Origin: Fusobacterium ulcerans
GTDB lineage: Bacteria; Fusobacteriota; Fusobacteriia; Fusobacteriales; Fusobacteriaceae
Reading direction: 5' to 3'
Length of the DNA: 64,000 nucleotides
Assembly: GCF_003019675.1 (NCBI RefSeq)
Contig: NZ_CP028105.1
Location: forward strand, 62,001 to 126,000
Part shown: one piece after another, positions 56,472-64,000 of the stretch
Layout of the letters: the number at the start of each line of letters is the position of its first letter
How positions within the stretch are numbered: position 1 is the stretch's first letter
Program-made: the position numbers and the translations under genes
Notes under the pieces: model-generated
Told to the model about the DNA's origin: nothing
Seen by the model: the letters and a program-made list of their open reading frames with translations, nothing else
The model's database searches: none

Positions 56472-57801
56472 ATTTTCTTATATATTCTTTTTCATATTCT
56501 TTCAGTGATTCAACCGCCTTGTAAGTCAATGGATAAACTCCCATAAGATTGACTATTGTCATAAGTCCCAATCCCAAATCAGCCAGATTCCACACTAAAA
56601 AGTTTTGTCTCACTCCTCCAACAAAAAGCATTACCAAAGTAAAAACTTTAAAGGCTTCCTGAAGCCATGGTTTATCATATAAAAAGGCCAGATTAGGTTT
56701 AGCATAGAAACTTACACCTAGTATAGTACTAAAGGAAAATAGGAATAATATGACTGCTGTGAATATAACTCCCCAATTTCCCACCTGATATCTAAATGAT
56801 TCCTGTAGAAGCGTCATTCCTCCAAGTCCTTCTGGAATATCTCCTCTTGATAAAAGTATAACAAAAGCTGTTGCACTGCATATTAATATAGTATCTACAA
56901 ATACTCCCAAAGCCTGTACCAGCCCCTGCTTCACTGGATGATCTATATCAGCCGCCGCTGCTGCACAAGGAGCAGATCCTGATCCTGCCTCATTAGAAAA
57001 CAATCCTCTTTTTACTCCCTGCATTACTACAGTTCCAAATGTTCCACCTAAAAATTGTTTTATACCAAAAGCATGTTCAAAAATATCTTTGAGTGTTGCT
57101 GGAATCAAAATTATATTTTTCACTATAATGAAAATAACTACAATAAGGTAGATAGCAGCCATTGCTGGAACCATTTTATCCAAGACCTTTACTATCTTAT
57201 CTCTTCTCCCAAAAAGAACTGCTGCTGCCAATACTACAATCACTATAGATGTAGTTTTTGTGTTTATTCCAAAGGCAGTATTGAAAGATTCTGTTACAGA
57301 GTTAGATATTATTTGAAAAACTCCTGCCCAGCATATAAGAGCAAATATTACAAAGAGAACTCCCAGCCATCTTTTATTCAATCCTTTTGTAAGAAAATAT
57401 GGAGCTCCTCCTCTATATCCACCTTGAGGATCTTTTTCTCTGTATATTAAAGCTATTGTTGACTCTACAAATGCAGTGGCTGAACTCAAAAGAGCAACTA
57501 TCCACATCCAGAAAACCGACCCCGGTCCTCCTACTGAAACTGCTGCCACTACTCCAGCCAGATTTCCTACTCCTACTCTTGAAGCTGTACTTATACAAAA
57601 AGCCTGAAATGAACTTATCCCTTCTCTATTTTTTTTCGTTTTTTTCGTTATGAGAGATATCATATGTCCAAATAATCTGAACTGTACTCCTTTTGTTTTT
57701 ACAGTAAATATTATTCCACTCACTACTAATATTACTACCAACAAATTTTTATTCCACATAATATTATTCACAAAATTAACTATTGACTCAAAAGAATTCA
57801 T
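56470..57801 (-). CDS. Sodium:alanine symporter family (AGCS)
   Basis: A 443-residue AGCS carrier with about eleven helices. FQAFCISTASRVGVGNLAG (about residue 68), TAFVESTIALIYREKD, and QGVKRGLFSNEAGSGSAP near 258 are the family signatures. It is the shorter, standard-length form compared with the tyrosine-linked AGCS protein at 8249. The ATG at 57801 follows TTGGAGG; an earlier in-frame start would include that site. Likely carries alanine or glycine with sodium. Convergent with rrf2 across the 212-bp palindrome. Confidence 0.9.
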   Translation of the reverse strand: MNSFESIVNFVNNIMWNKNLLVVILVVSGIIFTVKTKGVQFRLFGHMISLITKKTKKNREGISSFQAFCISTASRVGVGNLAGVVAAVSVGGPGSVFWMWIVALLSSATAFVESTIALIYREKDPQGGYRGGAPYFLTKGLNKRWLGVLFVIFALICWAGVFQIISNSVTESFNTAFGINTKTTSIVIVVLAAAVLFGRRDKIVKVLDKMVPAMAAIYLIVVIFIIVKNIILIPATLKDIFEHAFGIKQFLGGTFGTVVMQGVKRGLFSNEAGSGSAPCAAAAADIDHPVKQGLVQALGVFVDTILICSATAFVILLSRGDIPEGLGGMTLLQESFRYQVGNWGVIFTAVILFLFSFSTILGVSFYAKPNLAFLYDKPWLQEAFKVFTLVMLFVGGVRQNFLVWNLADLGLGLMTIVNLMGVYPLTYKAVESLKEYEKEYIRK

Positions 57802-57823
57802 TTTTCCTCCAATTTTTAAATAC

Positions 57824-57902
57824 AAAAAGAGCCTGATACAAAAATACTTTATATACCTCTGATGTGAATAGATATAAGTAATTTTTGAATTAGACTCTTT
57901 TA
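57824..57902 (-). terminator. Long terminator of the pgcA-sepF operon
   Basis: AAAAAGAG with CTCTTTTA at the outer ends and a further CAAAAAT/ATTTTTG and ACTT/AAGT pairing give a stem of about 27 bp with small bulges. It lies 29 bp beyond the last gene of the operon and before the AGCS start. Confidence 0.65.
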
Positions 57903-57930
57903 ATTTTTTTACTTTATATTCTCTATTCTA

Positions 57931-58932
57931 CTATCCTACTATTTGAAACTCTTTTATCTTTTCTTCTACTTTTTCAATATCTACTGGGAGAACTTTTACT
58001 ATATTACCATTTACTCTAACTTCTATCTCTGTTTTCCCTTTTACTTTAGAATATCTTGAAAATAAATCTACTGCAAACTGTTTTTCCTCTTCTGTAAGCT
58101 CACCATAACCGAGTATATGAGGCCCTGCTATCTGGCATCCAGTTACATGAAGACTTCCTAGTTCTTTATATTGATCTATCTTATTATTTCCTTCTTCATC
58201 TCTTCCAATAAAGAAATATTTTCCCTTATCCAGTCTATAGAATCTCCCTACTTTTAACAAATGGAACAGATATGAATTTTCCTCTTCAAGAAGTCCATCC
58301 TTTTCTAATATTTCCAGTCTGTCTGAATAAGCTGGATCTGTCAGAAGACATCCACCACCTGGCGAAGGGTAATCCTCAATTCCATAATATTTCATAAGAT
58401 CCATCTGTCTTCCTCTGCCTCTTCCTTGAATATCCAGAAGTTGTTCTCTGTCTACCCATCCTTCCAGTTCTGCCTTGCTTGGAGGAAGAAGTTTAGCTGA
58501 TAATGGTCTTAATACTAAATCATCCATTCCTGAAAGTTTCTTTACTTTTTCTAATGCAGCTGCATTCTGCGACATTGGTCTTTGACCAAGTACTTCTCCA
58601 GATATTACAAATTGAGCTCCATATTCTTCTAAAAGCTCCCCTGCTATTTTAAACATCAGAGAATGACAGTCAATACATGGATTCATATTTTTTCCTCTTC
58701 CATATACTGGGTTTTTTAATATTTCTGTATGTCTGCTTTTAAAATCTATATATTCTAATTTTATTCCAAGCTGCTCTGCCATTTTTTCTGCTTTTTCATT
58801 TTTACCGCCAAAAAAATGCGAAACAAAGTTCAGGGCTACAACCTCTACTCCCTGATCTTTTACAACTTTTACAGCAAGTGCACTATCCAGCCCTCCTGAA
58901 AAAAGAGCCAATGCCTTTATCTTTTTTTCCAC
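57931..58932 (-). CDS. PP-loop ATPase, tRNA-thiolation type (ThiI/MnmA-like), unknown target
   Basis: A 333-residue adenine nucleotide alpha-hydrolase. The ATP loop ALFSGGLDSALAVKVV is at residue 10; a conserved NPCIDCHSLMF (about residue 84) and PSPGGGCLLTD (about 190) provide cysteines for thiolation chemistry. These are features of tRNA 2- or 4-thiouridine enzymes, but neither the THUMP domain of ThiI nor a full MnmA layout is present. Start is GTG, with AGAGG upstream. It begins two bases after sepF, the last gene of the operon. Molecular target uncertain. Confidence 0.75.
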   Translation of the reverse strand: MEKKIKALALFSGGLDSALAVKVVKDQGVEVVALNFVSHFFGGKNEKAEKMAEQLGIKLEYIDFKSRHTEILKNPVYGRGKNMNPCIDCHSLMFKIAGELLEEYGAQFVISGEVLGQRPMSQNAAALEKVKKLSGMDDLVLRPLSAKLLPPSKAELEGWVDREQLLDIQGRGRGRQMDLMKYYGIEDYPSPGGGCLLTDPAYSDRLEILEKDGLLEEENSYLFHLLKVGRFYRLDKGKYFFIGRDEEGNNKIDQYKELGSLHVTGCQIAGPHILGYGELTEEEKQFAVDLFSRYSKVKGKTEIEVRVNGNIVKVLPVDIEKVEEKIKEFQIVG

Positions 58933-58934
58933 TT

Positions 58935-59483
58935 CTATTTTTCCTCTCTTCCAAAATCTAAAATTGTTCTTCCTTTACTGTCCTTTTTCCCTTCATAGTA
59001 TACTTTCATACTTTTAGGAACAGCAGTATATACTTTTTTACTAATCTCAATAAAGCTGGCACCTTTTATGCTCATAGCCCCTGCTAGGAAATCCATCAAT
59101 CTTTGAGCTGTAGGAAGATCAAGATATTCAAGATTTAAAGTTACCATTTTATCACTTTTTATGTATGTAGCTATTTTTTTACAATCAGCAAAAGTCTTAG
59201 GATCCACGAATATAGTCTGATAGTTTCCACTTGCATTCAATTCTGCTTCAAGACTTGAAGATGACTTCCCATATCCACCTAAATTTAATGGAGTGCTTTC
59301 TTTTGGAGTAGATGTTTCAACTTCCTTTCCATTAGAATTTACTTCAATTATTCCAGTTTCATCTAAACCTTCTAATCCTTCCATATCGTCTATTTCATTT
59401 GTTTCAGGATTATCTATCCCTAAAAGTTCTTTTAAGTCCTGAAAAACTTTAAAAGAGTTTTTTCCGCCTTCTTTTTTCTTCAT
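58935..59483 (-). CDS. sepF: Cell division protein SepF
   Basis: A 182-residue SepF homologue. The C-terminal SepF domain (DUF552) runs from about residue 90: IFVDPKTFADCKKIATYIKS, MVTLNLEYLDLPTAQRLMDF, and GASFIEISKKVYTAVPKSM. The acidic 85-residue N-terminal region carries no membrane helix, though an amphipathic start is possible. SepF aligns FtsZ at the division septum in Firmicutes; finding it next to yggS is the classic arrangement (yggS-sepF). Confidence 0.92.
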   Translation of the reverse strand: MKKKEGGKNSFKVFQDLKELLGIDNPETNEIDDMEGLEGLDETGIIEVNSNGKEVETSTPKESTPLNLGGYGKSSSSLEAELNASGNYQTIFVDPKTFADCKKIATYIKSDKMVTLNLEYLDLPTAQRLMDFLAGAMSIKGASFIEISKKVYTAVPKSMKVYYEGKKDSKGRTILDFGREEK

Positions 59484-59497
59484 TATATTAAAACCTC

Positions 59498-60175
59498 CTA
59501 TTGAAAAATCTTTCTGCCTACTCTTATCAATGTTGCCCCTTCTTCTAATGCTATCTTGTAGTCGTTAGTCATTCCCATAGAAAGTTCAACCAATTTTCCT
59601 TTAAACCATTTTTCATTCAATTCATCTTTTATTTCTCTTAATCTTTTAAATACACTTCTCAACAGCTCTTCATCTTCAACAAATGGAGCCATAGTCATAA
59701 GTCCAATTATATTTATATTTTTCAGTTCCATCAACTGAGGAAGTTCTTTGTACAGCTCTTCCAAATCATATCCTTCCTTGCTCTCTTCTCCAGCTATATT
59801 TATTTCAAGAAGAACATCAATGACCCTGTTATACTGCTCTGCTCTCTTATCTATCTCCTGAGCAAGAGAGAGTTTATTTACTGAATGTATCATTTTTACA
59901 TACTCAGCAATATACTTAACTTTATTTTTTTGAAGATTTCCAATGAAATGCCATTCTACATCTTTTATTCCCATTTCATTAAATTTTTCCTGTTTATCCT
60001 TCATAACCTGAGCTTTGTTTTCTCCAAAAACTTTTACTCCGCAATCTATTATTGGAAGCATCTCTTCTGGCCCTACATATTTTGTAACAGCTATAAATCT
60101 TGACTTTTCAGGATTTAATGAGTGCTTTTTTATATCCTCTTCTATTTCTGAAATATTCTTTTTTATGTCACCCAT
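59498..60175 (-). CDS. yggS: YggS family PLP homeostasis protein
   Basis: A 225-residue PLP-binding TIM-barrel protein of the YggS/PLPBP family, which buffers free PLP and affects amino acid and keto acid pools. The PLP lysine is in RFIAVTKYVGPEEM (about residue 31), VFGENKAQ follows near 50, and LSMGMTNDYKIALEEGATLI and RVGRKIF close the protein. It lies 14 bp before sepF in the operon. No independent enzymatic activity is known for the family. Confidence 0.93.
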   Translation of the reverse strand: MGDIKKNISEIEEDIKKHSLNPEKSRFIAVTKYVGPEEMLPIIDCGVKVFGENKAQVMKDKQEKFNEMGIKDVEWHFIGNLQKNKVKYIAEYVKMIHSVNKLSLAQEIDKRAEQYNRVIDVLLEINIAGEESKEGYDLEELYKELPQLMELKNINIIGLMTMAPFVEDEELLRSVFKRLREIKDELNEKWFKGKLVELSMGMTNDYKIALEEGATLIRVGRKIFQ

Positions 60176-60190
60176 TATTTTTTCAACTCC

Positions 60191-61267
60191 TTATATAAAT
60201 TCATCTAATACATCATTTGCAACCATAAGTCCTTTTCTGGTCAAAATGAAATATTCACCTTTTTTTGTAAGATAACCTCGTTTTTCAAGAGATACACACT
60301 TCTCTATATACTCCCCTTCTGGCTTAACTCCTTTTTTTAAAAGTCTAAACCCAAGAATATATTTATATTCCTCTCTTTCTTTTAAAGTTACCATTTCTTT
60401 TTCCATAATAGGTTTTACTCTACTTTCTATACTATCATAATATTCTAAAAATTTCATCTGATTTTTATATCTTATATCATTAATATATCCAGAAGCTCCT
60501 AATCCTATTCCTAGATACTCTTTATTTTCCCAGTATTTTGTGTTATGGACAGCTTCTTTTTCAGGCAGAGAAAAATTAGATATTTCATAATGAATATATC
60601 CTGCCTCTTCAGCTGTATCTATTATTTTTTCAAACATATCTGCTTCTATTTCATTTTCAGTTTCTCTTAGAAGCCCTTTCTTCAGTTTTTCAAAAAATAC
60701 AGTTCCTTCCTCCCAGATAAGTGAATAAATAGAAAAATGTTCTGGCTTCATACTTAATAGTTTTTTCAAATCATTTTCTACTTCTTCCACACTCTGACCT
60801 GGCAATGAAAACATCAGATCGAGACTTATATTTTCAAAACCTGCTTTTCTTGCATTGTAATAGGTTTCTATTCCTTCTTCTGAAGAATGCATCCTTCCAA
60901 GTATTCTCAAATATTTTTCATCAAATGACTGTATTCCTATACTCAGTCTGTTTATTCCGATTTTTTTTAATTGGACAAGTTTATCATAATCTACAGTCTT
61001 AGGATTTACTTCAAGAGTTACCTCTGCTCCCTCTTCTATATCCAGTTTTTCCAATATTCTTTCTATATCTTCCAAATCTAAAAGAGAGGGGGTACCACCC
61101 CCGAAATAAACTGTATTGTATTTATATGAAGGATATAGTTCCATCTCCTTCAGCAAATAATCTACATATTTTTTTCTGCTCTCTTTATCAGATTTGAATG
61201 ATAGGAAATCGCAGTAATTACATTTGTTTAAACAGAAAGGAATATGTATATATATCCCATCTACCAT
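60191..61267 (-). CDS. hemW: Radical SAM protein HemW (coproporphyrinogen-III oxidase-like)
   Basis: A 358-residue radical SAM protein. The cluster motif CLNKCNYCD lies in IPFCLNKCNYCDFLSF near residue 11; GGGTPSLLDL binds SAM near 60. The C-terminal HemW domain is present, but the second cysteine cluster of true HemN is not. HemW is a heme chaperone in other bacteria. TGGAGG supports the ATG. Gene order pgcA-hemW-yggS-sepF suggests a housekeeping operon. Confidence 0.92.
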   Translation of the reverse strand: MVDGIYIHIPFCLNKCNYCDFLSFKSDKESRKKYVDYLLKEMELYPSYKYNTVYFGGGTPSLLDLEDIERILEKLDIEEGAEVTLEVNPKTVDYDKLVQLKKIGINRLSIGIQSFDEKYLRILGRMHSSEEGIETYYNARKAGFENISLDLMFSLPGQSVEEVENDLKKLLSMKPEHFSIYSLIWEEGTVFFEKLKKGLLRETENEIEADMFEKIIDTAEEAGYIHYEISNFSLPEKEAVHNTKYWENKEYLGIGLGASGYINDIRYKNQMKFLEYYDSIESRVKPIMEKEMVTLKEREEYKYILGFRLLKKGVKPEGEYIEKCVSLEKRGYLTKKGEYFILTRKGLMVANDVLDEFI

Positions 61268-61292
61268 TGATTTTCCTCCATTTACATTATAA

Positions 61293-63023
61293 TTATAGTG
61301 AATCTACATAAGCTTGGAATCCAGCTTTTACCTCTTCAAGCTTAGCTAATGATTTTTCTTTAGTTGAATCTACAACACAGATATAATATTTGATTTTTGG
61401 TTCAGTTCCAGAAGGTCTTGCTGTTACACAAGTTCCGTCTTCAAGTATGAATTGGATAACATCTGATTTAGGCAGATCTATTTTTGAAGTTTCTCCAGTT
61501 TTCATATTTTTTTCTACTTGAAGTTTAAAATCTTTGTAGCATTCAACTTTTCTTCCAGCTACTTCTGTATGTTCATGTGTTCTTAGGTTCTCCATTATTC
61601 TTCCGATTTCTTCCAATCCATCTTTACCTTGTTTAGTGATAGCAACTGTTTCTTCAACAAACCATCCATATTTATCATATAGTTTATTTAATTCTTTATA
61701 TACAGTTGTCCCAATACTATTATAGTAAGCAGCCATTTCAGATATCATCAAAGTAGCTACTACAGCATCTTTATCTCTTACATGTGTACCAACTAAATAT
61801 CCTATAGACTCTTCAAATCCAAACAGGAAAGTTCCATCTAATTCTTTAGTTTCAAACTGTCTGATTTTTTCTCCTATGTATTTGAATCCAGTAAGTGTTC
61901 TGTATAGTTTTATTCCTTTGTCTTTAGCTATTACATCAAGCATAGGAGTAGAAACTATTGTAGATATTACAGCTCCATTAGCTGGTATATTCTTATTCAT
62001 CTCTAATAGATAGTTCATTAAAAGAACCCCTATTTGATTTCCATTAGGATATACCCAGTTTCCTTCATTATCTCTAATTGCCATACCAGTTCTGTCAGCA
62101 TCAGGATCGTTAGCAAGACAGATATCTGCTCCTATTTTATCAGCAAGCTCTGTACTTAATTTAAATACTGCTTTATCTTCTGGATTGGCATATGGACAAG
62201 TTGAGAACAGTCCATCAGGCATTTCCTGCTCAGGTACTGTATATACAGAATCAAATCCCATTTCTTTCAATACTCTCTGCACTGCCACTCTACCAGTTCC
62301 ATGAAGTGGAGAATAAACTATTTTAAAGTCTTTCTTTCCAGGAATATCTCTGTTGATAGCTTGTTTTTCTACCTCTTCAACAAATCTGTCATCTATTTCT
62401 TTACCTATATATTCCAGCAACCCTTTAGCTTTTGCCTCATCTTCTGAGATCATTTTTATATCTTTAAATATATCTACATTATTTACTTCATTTACTATAC
62501 CGCTTGCCTGAGGTTCTACTATTTGTGCTCCATCTTCCCAGTATACTTTATATCCATTATATTCCTGTGGATTATGAGAAGCTGTTACCATTACCCCTGC
62601 CTGAGCTTTTAATTCTCTTGTAGCAAATGAAAGTTCTGGTGTTGATCTCAATGATGTGAAAAGATAAGCTTTTATTCCATTTCCTGCCAAAACAAGTGCT
62701 GTATTTAATGCATACTCAACAGAACCTATTCTACAATCATAAGCTATGGCAACTCCTTTTTTCTTTCCAGTTTCTCCTGTACTTTCTATTATATAATTAG
62801 CAAGCCCCTGAGTTGCTTTTCTTATATTATATTTATTAATTCTGTTTTTCCCTATTCCTCTTACTCCTCTCATTCCAGCAGTACCAAAGCTTAGGTCAGT
62901 ATAGAATCTGCTTTCTATTTCTATATCATTTCCTTTTATGCTCATCAATTCCTCTCTATCTTCTTTATCAAGATAGTCCGAAGCCATCCACATTTCATAT
63001 CTTTCTAAAATTTCTTTTTCCAT
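61293..63023 (-). CDS. pgcA: Phosphoglucomutase/phosphomannomutase
   Basis: A 576-residue alpha-phosphohexomutase that interconverts glucose-1- and glucose-6-phosphate (or mannose equivalents). The phosphoserine loop is MVTASHNPQEYNGYKVYW (about residue 136), the metal loop DPDADRTGMAI (about 300), the sugar loop FGFEESIGYLVG (about 398) and the phosphate loop ARPSGTEPKIKYY (about 535). The ATG at 63023 is chosen with GGAGGG six bases upstream. First gene of the operon ending with the PP-loop protein. Confidence 0.94.
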   Translation of the reverse strand: MEKEILERYEMWMASDYLDKEDREELMSIKGNDIEIESRFYTDLSFGTAGMRGVRGIGKNRINKYNIRKATQGLANYIIESTGETGKKKGVAIAYDCRIGSVEYALNTALVLAGNGIKAYLFTSLRSTPELSFATRELKAQAGVMVTASHNPQEYNGYKVYWEDGAQIVEPQASGIVNEVNNVDIFKDIKMISEDEAKAKGLLEYIGKEIDDRFVEEVEKQAINRDIPGKKDFKIVYSPLHGTGRVAVQRVLKEMGFDSVYTVPEQEMPDGLFSTCPYANPEDKAVFKLSTELADKIGADICLANDPDADRTGMAIRDNEGNWVYPNGNQIGVLLMNYLLEMNKNIPANGAVISTIVSTPMLDVIAKDKGIKLYRTLTGFKYIGEKIRQFETKELDGTFLFGFEESIGYLVGTHVRDKDAVVATLMISEMAAYYNSIGTTVYKELNKLYDKYGWFVEETVAITKQGKDGLEEIGRIMENLRTHEHTEVAGRKVECYKDFKLQVEKNMKTGETSKIDLPKSDVIQFILEDGTCVTARPSGTEPKIKYYICVVDSTKEKSLAKLEEVKAGFQAYVDSL

Positions 63024-63365
63024 ACCCATCCCTCCAAATATCTTAAATTTTTCATTCTATTTAAAAAGTATTCTATAATTACATATTATACCTCATTTGA
63101 ACCTTATTTAGAAAATATTTTTAAAATATTTTAAAAAATATTTTCTTTTTTCTCTTCTTTGGTGTTTCATTTTTTTAGACAAATGACTTATAAATATACA
63201 AAACATTTATAAAATTTAACTTTATTTAAAATTAATATATTTTATATATTTGAAGTATATATAAAATTTGTGGTATATTAATTCTTGTAGTATATTTTAT
63301 ATATGATTAGAATATAATTTTTTTTACGGTATAAAATAATGAATATTTTCAAGGAGGACACAAAA
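63024..63365. other. Divergent promoter region, pgcA / gltS
   Basis: 342 bp, very A/T-rich, between divergent genes. On the plus strand GAATATAATTT near 63310 resembles a -10 element for gltS. No gene, riboswitch or clear operator is seen. Confidence 0.4.
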
Positions 63366-64000
63366 ATGATATTAAATCTTACCACTATTCAGACTATGGC
63401 ATTAGCTGTCTTAGTTCTTTATTTGGGAAAATTTATCAACAACACTTTCAAATTTCTAAAAGAAAACTGTATCCCTGATGCAGTTACAGGAGGGACTATA
63501 TTCTCTATACTGACTTTGATAGGACATGAAACTGGTATTTTTTCTTTTATATTTGAAGATACATTGAGAGAAGTTTTCATGATAGCTTTCTTTACAACAG
63601 TTGGTTTTTCTGCAAGTATAAAGTTATTGAAAAAAGCTGGAATCCCTGTTCTAATGTTCCTGCTGGCAGCTGTAGGACTTGCTGTTCTGCAAAATGTCTT
63701 TGGAGTAGCAATGGCTAAATTCCTTCACATAAATCTTCTTATCGGACTTGCTACTGGTTCACTTGCTACTACTGGAGGTCCTGGTACTGCTGGAGCTTTT
63801 GGTCCTATCATAGAACAGTTTGGTGCTCAGGGAGCAACTATGGTAGCTATGGCAACTGCTACTTACGCCCTTATTGCAGGAAGCATAATTGCTGGTCCTA
63901 TATGTAAAAGACTTATAAAGAAGCATGAGCTGCTTGAAAAGAAAAATGGTAACTCTACATTTGAAAATTCTGGAAGCAAAAGTGAGTTTCTTTCAGCTAA
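63366..64000 (+). CDS. gltS: Sodium/glutamate symporter GltS (5' part, runs off the window)
   Basis: The first 211 codons of a GltS-type carrier that imports glutamate with sodium. The start MILNLTTIQTMALAVLVLYL follows AAGGAGG; then INNTFKFLKENCIPDAVTGG, typical of GltS, the helix pair around residues 75-130, and ATGSLATTGGPGTAGAFGP near residue 140, the conserved re-entrant loop. The gene is cut by the window end, so the second half is not seen. It fits the glutamate-fermenting lifestyle. Confidence 0.9.
   Translation, partial: MILNLTTIQTMALAVLVLYLGKFINNTFKFLKENCIPDAVTGGTIFSILTLIGHETGIFSFIFEDTLREVFMIAFFTTVGFSASIKLLKKAGIPVLMFLLAAVGLAVLQNVFGVAMAKFLHINLLIGLATGSLATTGGPGTAGAFGPIIEQFGAQGATMVAMATATYALIAGSIIAGPICKRLIKKHELLEKKNGNSTFENSGSKSEFLSA

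Overview
This window looks like a chromosomal segment of a Fusobacterium, probably the F. varium / F. ulcerans group. The DNA is very AT-rich, arginine is written almost only as AGA, Shine-Dalgarno sites are strong (AGGAGG), and the gene set is that of an anaerobic amino-acid fermenter with an outer membrane: sodium-coupled amino acid carriers, tyrosine phenol-lyase, type V autotransporters, a TonB-type cobalamin receptor and rubrerythrin. Genus is inferred from gene content; species is a guess.

Region by region. 0-6.6 kb: an M20 amidohydrolase, two LysR regulators around a split chromate transporter pair, a small membrane protein and a ClC chloride transporter. 6.8-9.8 kb: a leftward AGCS carrier-tyrosine phenol-lyase unit (tyrosine to phenol, pyruvate and ammonia). 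10.2-16.1 kb: a leftward unit with an M20D deacylase, a YfcC-type carrier, dapF, a D-cysteine desulfhydrase-like PLP enzyme and a dicarboxylate/amino-acid symporter. 16.2-21.5 kb: a leftward operon spmA-spmB-S66 carboxypeptidase-ThrE pair-lysA, headed by a clear lysine riboswitch and terminator. 21.6-24.4 kb: a glutamate-racemase-like protein lacking its second catalytic cysteine, small hypothetical proteins and two related small-RNA candidates. 24.4-30.2 kb: a cobalamin-riboswitch operon (TIM-barrel protein, btuB, btuF) divergent from cobQ. 30.25-33.5 kb: an NhaC-type carrier and argH behind a leader that encodes a short Arg-rich peptide followed by terminator hairpins. 34.2-39.9 kb: a complete 2-aminoethylphosphonate uptake and degradation operon (ABC transporter, phnX, phnW). 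39.9-45.2 kb: rubrerythrin, an autotransporter, an unknown protein and a GNAT enzyme. 45.6-54.5 kb: accessory DNA with an orphan replication module (DnaD-like, DnaC-like, HTH), a 1229-residue autotransporter, HU-like proteins, one broken HU gene and a PRD regulator. 54.5-64 kb: a second ThrE pair, an Rrf2 regulator, a 212-bp imperfect palindrome, another AGCS carrier, a tight housekeeping operon (pgcA, hemW, yggS, sepF, PP-loop protein) and the start of gltS.

The most interesting signals are regulatory. Upstream of the large autotransporter, a 25-bp near-perfect inverted repeat brackets a consensus promoter that points away from the gene, which looks like a phase-variable invertible promoter in the OFF state. 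A 36/40-identical direct repeat brackets the autotransporter-HU block. The lysine riboswitch places SpmA/SpmB, an LD-carboxypeptidase and a ThrE pair under lysine control together with lysA. The argH operon appears to have a ribosome-mediated attenuator rich in rare Arg codons. All functions are read from sequence motifs by eye; no database search was run.
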